NCBI RefSeq assembly: GCF_036850765.1
Contig: NC_089491.1
Location: forward strand, 128,354,766 to 128,418,765
Direction: 5' to 3'
DNA from: Saccopteryx bilineata
Taxonomy: Eukaryota > Chordata > Mammalia > Chiroptera > Emballonuridae
Length of the DNA stretch: 64,000 bases
In this document: positions 44,833 to 56,560 of the stretch, piece after piece
Numbering within the stretch: position 1 is the stretch's first letter
Layout of the letters: each line of letters starts with the position of its first letter
Translations under genes and position numbers: made by a program
Notes under the pieces: generated by a model
Told to the model about the DNA's origin: nothing
What the model saw: the letters and a program-made list of their open reading frames with translations, nothing else
The model's database searches: none

Positions 44833-45562
44833 AAAGAAGCACTTTTCAAAGTGCATTGTATCCCAACTACCAATTTTGGATTAAAGACTCCTGCATTGGC
44901 TGATTAAAGCTGATAAAAATTAGTTTCCAGATAAAAGACCTTTGCTGTTAGGATCTTCCTGAATATCCGTGTTTACTGTTAGAATTTTGAGATCTTTTTA
45001 AAGGCTCTGAAAAAATTAGGCAAAACCAAAAGTCACAGTGAAAACAAAACTAACTTAAACACATCACTTGTTCAGCAAGTATGTGTTAACTATTATACGA
45101 CTGGTCTATTAAGTTGTGGAGCTGTAAAGAAGAATGAAAGGTGAGAACATGAAAATCTTGTGCTGGAGGATTTCTGATGCAGGAATTGTAGCCATTCCTG
45201 ATTGCATTTTAGCCACCTGGCCTCATGCATGATTTCTGAAAACATGGTCACTAGAAATTCCCAGTCTCACACTTACTACATTTGCCACTAAGAGAAGATG
45301 ACACCACAGGGTCCTAAATTAAAGGGGGGGAAAAAGAGCCCAAGCAGCATTCTATTTGTCTAAGTCTTAATCTGTTTGCATCCTGACTAATCAATTATGG
45401 CTTTATGGGTGAAGGAAAAAAGGATATTATGATTGACACAGCCTGGGCTGTGTTCCCTCCTTACTCCATCTAAGGTCTATAAGAAAATGACAGTTTGCAT
45501 GCAAAACACAGGACACAAAAGATGCTAGTATAAATAGACAAAAACCAAACAGAAAGGATCGG
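44833..45562. other. unique DNA, no gene seen
   Basis: No recognised repeat or coding frame. Confidence 0.4.
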
Positions 45563-46037
45563 TATTAGTTTCCTGTGGCAGCTGTAACAAATACAAACTG
45601 AGTGGCTTAAAACAGCAGAAGTTTATTCTCTCACAATTCCAGAGTCTAGAAGTTAAAAATCAGAGTTGAAAATCGTATCCCCTATAGAAGCTTTAGGGGA
45701 GAAGCCACTTCCCACTTTTGGTAGCAGTCGGCATTCTTGACTGTGCTGTATTACTCCAATCTCTGCCTCTGCAGTCACGTTGCCTCTTCCTTTTCAGTAC
45801 GTAGTCTGTTCTCTTCTGTGTGGTTGTCTCAAAACTCACTCGGCCTCTCTCTTATAAGGATATGTGTGATGGTATTTAGAGCCCACCTGATAATCTAGGA
45901 TAAACTCCCCCTCAACCCAAATTCTTAATTTAATCCAATAATTGCCCATGGATCAAATCATATTCCTATGGTAATATTCCTAGGATCCAGAGATTAAAAC
46001 ATGGGCTTCTTTTTGGAGCCATCATTCTGTCCACTGC
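45563..46037 (-). repeat. MaLR-family LTR (MLT1/MST-like), minus strand
   Basis: The plus strand reads the reverse complement of a MaLR LTR: 'gtattagtttcctgtggcag', 'agtggcttaaaacagcagaa', 'ttctctcacaattcc', 'ctcttataaggatatgtg', 'agcccacctgataatctagg', ending 'cattctgtccactgca'. MaLR LTRs belong to old ERVL-type endogenous elements. No internal region and no clean 5-bp TSD were established. No coding capacity. Confidence 0.75.
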
Positions 46038-48270
46038 AGGGTCCATCCTTCCAGATGACATGTATTATCCAGGTTAGTCGAGATGCCAACCATACTTCAC
46101 ACAGCCAATTAGAATACAGAGCCAGTGCAAAGATATTAGCCACTGCGTCAAAGGGCTAAACGTACTTCTCATGTAGCTCTACTCCTAAAAATAATAACAG
46201 ATTATATTAAGACCTTAAAAATTGATAAATATTTATTTTTACCAAGAGTATAGTAGTTTCAATTTAGATATTTACCTTTCTTAACCAGGATAAGCAAATG
46301 CAAAAATCTGATATATGTATACTAATTTTTCTATCTTTCTATTGCTGGTTGTAGAAATATTTAAATATTATTAAATTTAAAGGGCTAATCAAAAGAAAAC
46401 TAGGCAAGCAATAAATCTATAACAATTGTAAAGGAATTCTCAAGGTTAAATACTACTATTTGCTTTAATATAGATTATTGTGTAAGGCTACTAAGAATAA
46501 CTCTATCATGATTCTATATCTCACTTTCTTCTTCATGGAGATTTTAATTTTTTTATTGTTTTAGATTATATGATACTAAGAGATTTCTCTTTTCAGCTGT
46601 TAAACTATATATTTGTCAAGTAGCTCTTAGTTATAAGTACCTAAAACAACTAGGAAAATAGCGAAGTCCTCTTTTGCTGAATATTTTAGGCTTTTTTCAT
46701 CTCTTTTAAATTTAAAGTTTTGATTTGTTGTTATAGCAAAAGAGTAAACTCCATTCCATTTCTACATCAATAAGCGTGGTCCTTTACTTAGCCTGTAGTT
46801 TAGTATTCAAGCTCACATCAACATTTGTCACCGTTCTCACCAATCATTCTTATTCCAATGAAGTGAGTTCATTGTTTTATTAATGAGGTATAAAACGCAT
46901 TAAATATTGTGACTCTTTTGTTTTTTACTCATTATTTTATGATTAAGTAGGCTTCCTGACAATGCATATTTTGAGTTAGAAACATTCTTTTTGAAGATAA
47001 GTTTTCATCAGGAAATTTTTTTAAAAAAAATTGTTTGATTTATTGAAATCCTTGGGGTTTCAAGATGTTGATTCCATTAAATTTAGTGTGAAATACAAAC
47101 TTAAAATGTTCATGAAGACTTTGAAGCTGGTACGCAAACACATTGTCATTAAATTCATAACCATTTAGTAGAGAAGCCAGAGCCCATTGATTTTCCTAAG
47201 TGAGACTAAATCACATCTCTGTCACATCCCTCTCTCATCAGCACTACCTTAGACTAAATGCAGCTTTCATTGTACTGCAATTTCTCCTACATAAATAGGT
47301 TTTAAAGTATGCACTGTGATTTATCCTGACTGGAGCAATCAAGTTGGTGCTTTGTGTCCTAAAGGAGGTCTGTGCATCTCAAAGGAGAGCTATGCATAAT
47401 TAGCTATCTCTAATTCAGAACAGTATCCCTTTAAATTCCAATTTCACAGTGGAAATTCTAAAATTTTTTTGTCTCAAGTATTTTCTCTCTCTTTATATTT
47501 ACTATGTCAATTCATCCACATAGAAAGACCTCCTGCTCTCCACTGTTATATTTCAAATACAGTCTACATTTTGCTCCTAACACTCTTATTCTTTCTGAAG
47601 GGAAATGTTATTTCCCCCTTTTGAATTCCAAGTATAGTCATTCTCTCTGTAACTAACAGTGTGGCAGTAAGTTAACTATGTCCACATAGTTTTTCTCATT
47701 GGTGTTCTGAACTATTCTTAAACCCTTGTTTATTAACTTTTCAAAGTCTTACTCTCATCTCATTAACTAAACACTAAGCATATTGAAGGTAGCAACCATG
47801 CCTTACAAAGTATAGTAATGAATGTGACATATACTCAACATTTATTTTAATGAACTGCTGAAGGAATAAAATGATGTGTCTTAGTAAAGACCAAAAATGA
47901 ACAAAAAATATCTTTCTATTTTACAGTTGGCAACTACTGAATGAAAAAAAAACCCAATAGTTAAGATTATTTTAACAAAAGTATATTAATTTTTATTCAG
48001 TAGTTTGCTGTTTGATATAAATATTGGGTATATTGGGTACCAACTTATAACTCTGTGTGCCAGTTATTTAAAAGTATATAGTCTATATTTCCCACTACCT
48101 CTGTTGTCCAGCAGTTAACTATTCTGCTAGCCCCAGTTATTAACATTTAAGTTAGAATAGAAATAGTTGCAAAATTTTATTTGATCAAGTTTTCCTGGAG
48201 GTGATAGAATTGTTTCTTATTTTGCTTATAATTGGTGCAAAATGTTTTTTGTTTGTTTTGTTTTTTGTTT
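46038..48270. other. unique DNA, no gene seen
   Basis: 2.2 kb without a recognised repeat. 47030-47480 is less AT-rich than its surroundings and is discussed as a possible conserved non-coding element. Confidence 0.4.
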
Positions 48271-48274
48271 TTTT

Positions 48275-48649
48275 GCAACAGAGACAAACAGAAAGAGACA
48301 AATAGGACAGACAGACAGGAAGGGAGAGATATGAGAACCATCAACTGGTAGTTGCAGTACTTTAGTTGTTCATTGATTGCTTAATCATTCGTGCCTTGAC
48401 TGGAGGAAATGGGATGGGTTCCAGCCAAGGCAGTGAACCCTTGCTCAAGTCAGCGACCTTGGGCTCAAGCCAGCGACCTTGGGCTCAAGCCAGCAACCAT
48501 GAAGTTATGGCTATGATCCCATACTGAAGCCGGCAACCCCATGCTCAAATTGGTGAGTTCATGCTCAACCCAGCAACCCCTAGGTTTTGAATCTGGGTCC
48601 CGAGTGTCCCAGGCCGATAATGTATTCACTGTACCACCACCAGGTCAGG
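48275..48649 (-). repeat. type III SINE (minus strand)
   Basis: 'cagagacaaacagaaagaga' tail side, several 'gctcaagccagcgacc' units including a perfect tandem pair around 48445-48490, and the end 'accaccaccaggtcaggc'. TSD not resolved. Confidence 0.88.
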
Positions 48650-49489
48650 CAAAAATTAATTTAATTGTAAAAATAACTTTGTTTATGCACAATTAAATTT
48701 TATCAATTATAAATAATATACACTCCACAAAGGAATAATAGTAATGAAAGTAGCAAATCATTGGTATGTGTTTAGCCAATTTTGGTAACATTATTTTAAA
48801 AATTAACAAAAGTTATGGTGACCTCAACATGAGGATATATGGGAGGCATTAGGGAGCAATAGGGAGCAGGCTGCAGGGGAAACTCCTGATTTCTTTGGAA
48901 ATTGTCCATAGATATTGATTACTGTTGAATGTTCATGAAAAATCTAAAAATTTATATGTTTAATATTTCAATGGTCACTCTCACAGAATTAGAAATTATT
49001 TATATAAATTCTAAATAATTCAAGTAAAAGCAAATGGTGCCTCATAATCTTCAATCAATCCAACAAAATTAGAAAATAAAAAGTAGCAAAGAAAAGCAAA
49101 TAAGTAATAGAAAACAAGAGGACATTGCAAATCCAATGTATTTTACTAGTATTGCTTCTTGTATTGTGTCTTTTATTGTATCAGGTTTTTGTCTTTTTCT
49201 TTCTCATTATTTTCTATCTATAGGTCACATTATTGCATTTATTTGTCCAGAAAAATAGTGAAAATCAGAATTCATCTATATTTACATTTATTACTATTTA
49301 AGGTTAGAAACAGAAAAAGTTATAGAACTATATACATACATGTATGTGGATAAATGTATATATATTTAATTTTTATTTTATAAGATCTGTTTATATATGT
49401 TTTCATATGTATAGGAAAACTATTAGATGGATTAGCTATAGCAAAATTAGTGATCAATGAGAGGAAATAAAGTAGGATTGAGTACTTAA
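48650..49489. other. unique AT-rich DNA, no gene seen
   Basis: No recognised feature. Confidence 0.4.
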
Positions 49490-49501
49490 TATGCCACCTA
49501 A

Positions 49502-49864
49502 GGCCCTGGCTGTTTGGCTCAGTGGTAGAGTGGTGGACAGCATGTGGAAGTTTGGGTTCAATTACCGGTCAGGGCACACAAGAGAAATGACCATCTGCTT
49601 CTCCACCCCCTCTCTCATCTCTCTATCTCTCTCTTTCCCTCCTGCAGCTCAGTTGGAGCACGATGGCCCTGTGCACTGAGGATGGCCCCATGGCCTTACC
49701 TCAGGTGCTAAAATAATTCGGTTGCTAAGCACTTAGAGCAGCGGCCTCAGATGGGCAGAGTATTGCCCCATCAGGGGTTTGCCAGGTGGATCCCAGTCAG
49801 GGCGCATGCGAGAGTTTGTGTCTCTGCCTCCCCACTTCTCACTTCAGAAACATTTTTAAAAAAT
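49502..49864 (+). repeat. type I SINE
   Basis: 'ggccctggctgtttggctca' head, 'gggttcaattacc' B-box-like text, and a body ending 'cttctcacttcagaaac'. Perfect 12-bp TSD tatgccacctaa at 49490-49501 and 49865-49876. Confidence 0.92.
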
Positions 49865-49876
49865 TATGCCACCTAA

Positions 49877-50705
49877 AACTGTACTAGAGGCAGTGGGAGT
49901 ACAAAAAGTAATATATAGTCTCTTTTTTCATGCCGCTTGCACAGTACGATGACAAGTAAACCCTAAATGAAACAAGACACAAAATGAAGACAGTACATGA
50001 CTGTACCAGTACTTGTCCCATTGGCACTCAATCACACACTCCTCCTTCGTTCCAACTCAATGTGAACTTCCAGCTAATTGCATGAAAACTTTTCTCACTG
50101 CATGTGTTCAAATCATTTGGGACAATTTCACAAATGATAGCAAGGAAGAAACAAAATAATAAATTAGTTTGAAAATACAACACCATGATATTCATATCCC
50201 AGTAGTAAAATTTAGAAAAGGAGAAAAATAATGAAGGACCAAGAAAAAGGGAAATAGAGGGCAATAAAGTGAAAAAAATCATTTTGACTCTTTCATCTCT
50301 TAAATTATAGTTTATATATCACATACAACATGACTTAAGTACAAAATATACTTCTCTAAGAAAATGGTTTTCTAAATACAGTCATTTTAAAAGTGTAAAA
50401 AGAGAGTTTATTAACTGATACTAAATGTAATTCAAGCAGGTGTTTCTTCCATTAGCATGTGTCAAATGATAGCTTGTTGTGCTCTATTTTACTACAATTA
50501 TAATTAGAATTATCTTGGAAATGAAACCAGCTGGTTGAAAAGCAAAAAGGTCTTTTCGGGGGAAGAAGCAATAATAATGACATATAGTACGAGCAACTCA
50601 AGGTAGAGAATAATTCTTACTTAATAAGTACCAGGGGTTTTCCATTGTTATAGAAACTACTTTGAATAAAACTTCTCATGAAATTACTCTTAATGAGAAT
50701 AATAG
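49877..50705. other. unique AT-rich DNA, no gene seen
   Basis: No recognised feature. Confidence 0.4.
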
Positions 50706-51239
50706 GCTAATTTTATTGATTGATTGGTTATTAATTACAGTTCACATGTAGTATTATATTAGTTTCAGTTGTACAACATAGAAACTAGACATTTATATAT
50801 CTTACTAAGTAATCACCCTGACAAGTCTAATACCCATCTGGCACCATACACAGTTATTACAGTGTTTTTGACTATATTCTCTGCTGCACTATATATCCCT
50901 GACTATTTTTATAACTGACAATTTGTACTTCTTAATCATTTTCACCCATCCTCCTATTTGGTGACTTTCAATTTGATCTCTGTATCTATGACTTTGTTTT
51001 TGTTTTGTTTATTTGTTTATTTTTCCTTTTAGAATCCACATATAGTGAAATTATATGGTATTTGCCTTTCTCTGTCTGAACTGTGTCACTTAGCATAATA
51101 CTCTCACATCTATCTATGCTATTGAAAATGGCAAGAGCTCATTCTTTTTTATGGCTGAGAAATAGTCTATTTATATATTTCTTTTATATACATGTCTAAT
51201 GATGGATACTCAGGTTGATTCCATATTTTGGCTATTGTA

Positions 51240-51374
51240 AATATCTTCATGTCACAATAATTTCTATTAAACAAACTAAAATATAATAAAATATTGTATA
51301 CTGTGGTATTTTTAAAATGTAAGATGTAAAAGGGAGGTGGACAACACTAAAATACAACTGTTGTTTTGTATTCA
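51240..51374 (+). repeat. direct repeat, copy 1, inside the old L1
   Basis: 135 bp nearly identical (about 9 in 10 bases or better by eye, one 4-5 base gap) to 52596-52729. Shared text includes 'aatatcttcatgtcacaat' and 'tttttaaaatgtaagatgta'. The surrounding L1 text is continuous on both sides, so this is an insertion into the L1. No A-tail or TSD. Confidence 0.88.
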
Positions 51375-51795
51375 CAAAACTATTTATATTCACAAAATGA
51401 ATATAAATGTAGATACATATTTTCAAGTTAGTGTTTTGGATTTCTTCAGATAAATACCCAAAAGTGGAATTACTGTGTCATATGATACTTCTACTTTTAA
51501 TTGTTTGAGAAACCTCCATACTGTTTTACATAGTGGCTAAACCAATTTACAATTCTACCAACAGTGCATTCTCTTTTCTTCACATGCTTGATTTGTTGAC
51601 TTTTTGCCAATAGCCATTATGATAGGTATGAGGCATTACCTTGTTATTGTTTTGGTTTGCATTTCCCTGATGATTACTGATCATGAGCAACTTTTCATAT
51701 GCCTGTTAGTCACCTATATGTATACTATGTTTTCTTCCTGTTTTTAACCAGATTATGTTTTTATGTTGAACTGTATGAGTTTTTCATATATTTTA

Positions 51796-52178
51796 TTTTT
51801 CTTTTTATTATTTTTTTTTTTTCTGAAGCTGGAAACGGGGAGGCAGTCAGACAGACTCCCACATGCGCCTGACCGGGATCCACCTGGCATGCCCACCAGG
51901 GGGCGATGCTCTGCCCATCCGGGGCATAGCTCTGTCGTGACCAGAGCCACTCTAGCGCCTGAGGCAGAGGCCAAGGAGCCATCCCCAGCGCCGGGGCCAT
52001 CTTTTGCTCCAATGGAACCTCCGCTGCGGGAGAGGAAGAGAGAGACAGAGAGGAAGGAGAGGGGGAGGGGTGGAGAAGCAGATGGGCGCCTTTCCTGTGT
52101 GCCCTGGCCGGGAATCCAATGCGGGACTTCCGCACACCAGGTGGACGCTCTACCACTGAACCAACAGGCCAGGGCCTC
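51796..52178 (-). repeat. type I SINE (minus strand), young, nested in old L1
   Basis: 'ctggaaacggggaggcagtc' at the tail side, 'ggggcgatgctctgcccatc' in the middle, and the end 'ccaacaggccagggcc'. TSD ttcatatatttta at 51783-51795 and 52179-52191. The L1 reading resumes after it. The 140-160 codon ORFs over it are SINE text. Confidence 0.95.
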
Positions 52179-52400
52179 TTCATATATTTTAAATATTAAT
52201 CCTTATTGGATATACCATTTGCAAAAATATTCTTTCATTCAGTAGGCTGCCTTTTTTCTTTTATTGATATTTTGCTTTGCAGTGCAAAATCTTTTGTTTG
52301 ATAACATCCAACCTGTTTATTTTTGCTTTTTTTGTATTTGCCCTAGAAAATATATTCAAAACCATAACTCTAAGATCAATGTCAAAAGATAATAGGGTAA

Positions 52401-54420
52401 TTTAAAGTGAATTAAAGTGACTTAAATACATTTATTTAGTTTGCTTTTTATTAAATACTAATATCTCTGATTAATTAAACACAAATATAATAAGATGCCT
52501 GTATCTGTGACAAAGAGTCAAATATGTATACTCTATCCTTCTGGTGTTTTTAGTATGCATTTCTATGGAGACAATAAAAAAATTGCAGATATTACAATAT
52601 CTTCATGTCACAATGATTTCTATTAAACTAAAAATATAATAAAATATCATATACTGTGGTATTTTTAAAATGTAAGATGTAAAAGGGAGGTGGATAACAC
52701 TAAAATACAACTATTGTTTTGTGTATTCAGTATCGTCCTATATAATATTGTAGCAATAATGGCAAATACATTGTTATTCTAAAGACACTGTGAAGCTTTT
52801 CTGGTAAATAAATGACCAAGTCAAACTAAATTATTTTATATAAAATTTACATATATTCCACTTCTTTTTACCACTTTCCTCTTATCGATGTTTTTTTTAA
52901 ATAAAACCTTTAAATATCCTAATAAAAACTGCAACACTATAGTATCGTCTGCTTGAATCAGAATTTATTTGGTAGCAAAACCATTTAAACTATGAAATTC
53001 GCAGATTGATATGTCAACTGCAGATAATGAAACCATTTGTTCGGTTAGTTTTACAAGAACTCATACATGGACATGTGATTCTAAAAGTTAGTATAAAATT
53101 AGAAACATAGAAAAAGATGAACTGTAACTAGTCCAAGAAGTAAAAAGACAAATACAGAGCCTAGGAAAGCAGCAAACCAATCTTCTAGCGATATGATTAT
53201 AGGTACTGATTTCCAACCAGAAAGATATTATTTGGGATATAGGCAGAAGCACTCACTCTATAAAGGAACTGAGGTACTGGCACTCTACCTTAATCAAATT
53301 CCTCATAATGTTTTAATGAAACTCTCTTCTCTAAAAAAAAGGAAACTAAAAGTACAATATTCATTTAAAAAATTAGTGTAGTATATAGGTAACATCTAGA
53401 ACAAAATAAACCATTTTTTCAATAATGCATTTGCTTATATATAAAATTACAAAATTAGTTGTCAGTAAGAAGAAATAGATCTAAAAGATTAGAAGAACAT
53501 CTAAGACTATGAAACCATGTAGATTTTGAAATTTGTTTATTAAAAAAATAACTAAAATGCATTTCAAAATCAAAAGTAAAAATATAAAATATTAGCTTAA
53601 ATGTATATTTAGAATCACGCCAGAAAGAAACTATTGAGTCTAAATATCCTTAGGAGAACATACGCAAAAAGCTAAGGTTTCCCTCAAACCTCTTTGAAGC
53701 AGAACATTTGTTCTTAAACTCTCAAGATTTCTGCTGGATTCAAGCTATCATTTTTTAAATAAAAAAGCACATGCTTGCTGTTAAGTCTCTTTAAAAAAAT
53801 TTCCCCAAAACCTCACTGAACAACTTCCACTTAAATCTCATTGGTCAGAACTTCCACGTGGTGTTTCTACTAGTATGTAAACCTAAAAAATATATTGTTT
53901 TTAAATCTGGGAATATTTTCACTACCCTCCAAATTAGAATTCTGAAATTTAGGAAAAAGAAAGACTGGATACTGGGGATGTAGCTAACATTCTTTTCCAC
54001 CACAATTTTTGTTGAGGAACTGCTGTGGCAGTGAGCAGGTGACTTGGACTCCTCCTGCCTCTGTCTAGGGAAAGGATTGATCCTCTAATCCTTTAATCTA
54101 TAGCTTAATGTACGTGAAAATTAAAAGGGATTCAAAGGCAGTGAGCTATTTGAGCCTTTGTAAGAACAAATCCCTGTCATTCTTCACAGGAGCAATGTGC
54201 ATAATAGTTTACCAAATAACGACAACAAATTTCAAGGTCTCTAGTACTCAGAAAAGAAAAAAGGAAGACAGATAAAAATCAGAGTAAAGAAGATATTATC
54301 AATTTAAAATTCAGCAGAGCAAGCAACTTTATAACATTTAAATTTTTTTATAATAAAGCAAATAGAGAAAAGGTTGGATTACCTACCAATAATGCATTAC
54401 GTGAATAGCTAATATTCAAA
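52401..54420. other. unique AT-rich DNA holding direct-repeat copy 2
   Basis: Apart from the repeat at 52596-52729 nothing is recognised. The 62-codon frame at 53193-53381 has no motif. Confidence 0.4.
52596..52729 (+). repeat. direct repeat, copy 2 (probable source)
   Basis: Partner of 51240-51374. Lies outside the recognisable L1 part in otherwise unique DNA, so it is the likelier original. Confidence 0.85.
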
Positions 54421-54425
54421 GGCAT

Positions 54426-54426
<1 letters not shown>

Positions 54427-54456
<30 letters not shown>

Positions 54457-54488
54457 ATATATATATGTATATATATATATATATATAA
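54427..54488. repeat. (TA)n(TG)n(TA)n microsatellite
   Basis: A TA run, about nine TG units, then TA again, beside the tail of a minus-strand SINE; self-complementary flanks could extrude. Confidence 0.95.
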
Positions 54489-54643
54489 ATTTTTTCACTT
54501 ATTGATTTTAGAGAAAGAGGAAGTGGGGAGTTGGAGAAAGAGAAACATCGATCTGTTCCTATATGTGCCCTGACCTGGGATTGAACTGGCAATCTCTGAG
54601 CTTCTGGACAATGCTCTAACCAACCAAACTATCCAGCTAGGGT
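54489..54643 (-). repeat. VES-like tRNA SINE (minus strand)
   Basis: On the minus strand: 'ccctagctggatagtttggt', 'tggttagagcattgtccaga', B-box-like 'agttcaatccc', 'gatcgatgtttctctttctc', and the tail 'aaaatcaataagtg'. This is the classic VES layout. Confidence 0.85.
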
Positions 54644-55155
54644 TATATAGTTCTTATTTCTAAAAATATTACTTAAAACACCTAGCAATATATAAGACAT
54701 CTGTGTATGTACATATTCACATTTACCAATATTATCACATATACTTGATATGTCCACAGATACAACACAGTCATTGTGAAGCTTATTTCCTTTCAATGGA
54801 AAATAATTATTCTACATGCTATCTTCCTCCCACCCAAAGAGAACATTTAAAAGTAATTTATATACTGATCTTTGTCAATTCCTTGGGACAAAAATCATGC
54901 TATACTGACATCACAGTTCTTTCTGTTGGATAATATTCAAGATTCTCTCACCAGTATAGTCTTATAATTTCATTTCTTTTTCTTTTTTTTTTGTTTGTTT
55001 GCTTGTTTGTTTATTCCTCCATCTTATTCCAGAAATGACTTAAGATGACTCACAGGAAATATGCAACTCAAAAGAGAATTAAAAATAAGAAAAAAAGAAT
55101 AAGGAAATATAGGATAGGCATATAAAATAAAGTTAGGAATAAAGTACTCATGCAG
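54644..55155. other. unique AT-rich DNA, no gene seen
   Basis: No recognised feature. Confidence 0.4.
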
Positions 55156-55312
55156 GCCCTGGCCAGTTGGCTGAGTGGTAGAGTATCGTCCTGGCATGTG
55201 AGTGTCCAGGGTGTGTCCCTGACCTGATTCCTACTCAGGGCACACAGGAGAAGAGATCATCCTGCCCCTCCCCCTTTCCCTTCTCTCTCCCTCTCTCTCT
55301 TCCCCTCTGTTT
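55156..55312 (+). repeat. type I SINE, 3'-shortened
   Basis: 'gccctggccagttggctgag' head and a CT-rich middle up to 'ctcttcccctctg'. The 'gctccattggagcaaag' body found in other type I copies is absent. Confidence 0.8.
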
Positions 55313-55934
55313 TTAAAATTTTTTTTCTTTTTTAATTCTGTCCATATCAGATGGCCCAATTTATTTGTTCTTTCAACATTCACACAACAAATAACCTGTT
55401 TTCCCTTTCTCATATCTTTCATTGAACATTTTTAGTACCACTTTTTTAAAGGAGTTACTACCCTATTCACCCAGCAATTTGAAATTAATAACTATGCTTG
55501 TTGAACACAAATAAAACTCCACTATCTACAAGTCAAGAATAAAGTAAAAAAAATAATTATGAGTCTGTAAGAAATGTGAAATTCACAGTGTGATAAAGAA
55601 TCACTAAATATTTATATAAACAACTAACTTTGCTTAAGAAATTTAAGAAAATTATATATATTTAAGGCAGTGGCACAGTATTTAGAAAGCATGAGTAAGT
55701 ATTTCCCTGCTGAATAAGAATAACTGAGTATTTTATGGGTAAAGAAACAAAATCACATATTTAAAATTTACAAAAAGGCATAGTAATTTTGAAGCTGGAC
55801 CTGAGGGGGTCATCAGTGATGAGACTAGAAGGGAATGCTGGGGCTAAATTTGGGGATGCTTTGTATATGGCAGTTTAGACTTTCATACACATGTAAGCAA
55901 TGGAGTAGAATCAGAAATGTTTAGTAAATAATTG

Positions 55935-55976
<42 letters not shown>

Positions 55977-56189
55977 TTGATTGGAAAGTTACTATAAAAA
56001 CCACTCTGCAATAGTATTTTGTAACTCAGGTTGTCAGAGATCCAAAAGTTTGGTCTTTTGCTCTTTCCATGAGGATGCGGGGAAACAGGTACTCTCAATG
56101 GCTGCTGAGGTGATTTATGACTGGAAATATCTGTAGGGAGGATAATTTGATGATTTGTATCCAAAATGCACCTGCATATATTATTTAAT
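55313..56189. other. unique DNA with a (GA)n run, no gene seen
   Basis: About 16 GA units at 55938-55974. 55790-55925 vaguely resembles the ancient repeat text noted near 6.4-7.1 kb; unnamed. Confidence 0.4.
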
Positions 56190-56560
56190 CAAGCAATGCC
56201 ACTCTGAAATTTTACAGAACAGGCATATGAAAGATTATTTGTCTCATTATAATAGTAAAAAAAGTTATCTGACCTCCGTGTCTATCAGTAAATTACTAGT
56301 TAAGTAAATTATGGTGCATACATTCAATGAAATTATATGCACTTAAACAACAAACTCTTCTGTGGAGTAATATGAGACAAACTCCAGGGTGCATTTAGTG
56401 AAAGAAACATGGCACAAGAATGTGTACAGCATAGAGAACTATTTTGTTAAAATAAAAGCAAAGAAAAAATGAGTATAAACTTATTTACTACTGTAAGGTT
56501 GGCATAATTTTAGAAACAAGAATGCAGTGTCTTAGAACTTGGGTAGCTAGATGTCAAGTA
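56190..56560 (+). repeat. ancient L1/HAL1-like 3' fragment (plus strand)
   Basis: 'ccgtgtctatcagtaaatta', 'gtaaattatggtgcatacat', 'attcaatgaaattatatgca' and 'aaactccagggtgcatttag' follow the order seen in the 3' part of ancient L1/HAL1 elements. Highly diverged. Confidence 0.5.

Larger units (their letters stand above)
50706..52400 (-). mobile_element. old L1 3' half (minus strand), interrupted
   Basis: Plus-strand order: 3'UTR ('ttcagttgtacaacatagaa', 'atcaccctgacaagtctaat'), then ORF2 C-terminus in reverse ('ctgtgtcacttagcataat', 'gcatttccctgatgattact', 'caaaatcttttgtttgataa'). The fragment is much more diverged than copies A and B. It is interrupted by a 135-bp block at 51240-51374, copied from 1.4 kb away, and by a type I SINE at 51796-52178. 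Outer edges are approximate. Confidence 0.85.

Noticed and set aside
51763..52245. 160-codon plus ORF and 140-codon minus ORF
   Set aside because: Both lie on a type I SINE with TSD; similar frames appear over other type I copies (for example 4538-4882).
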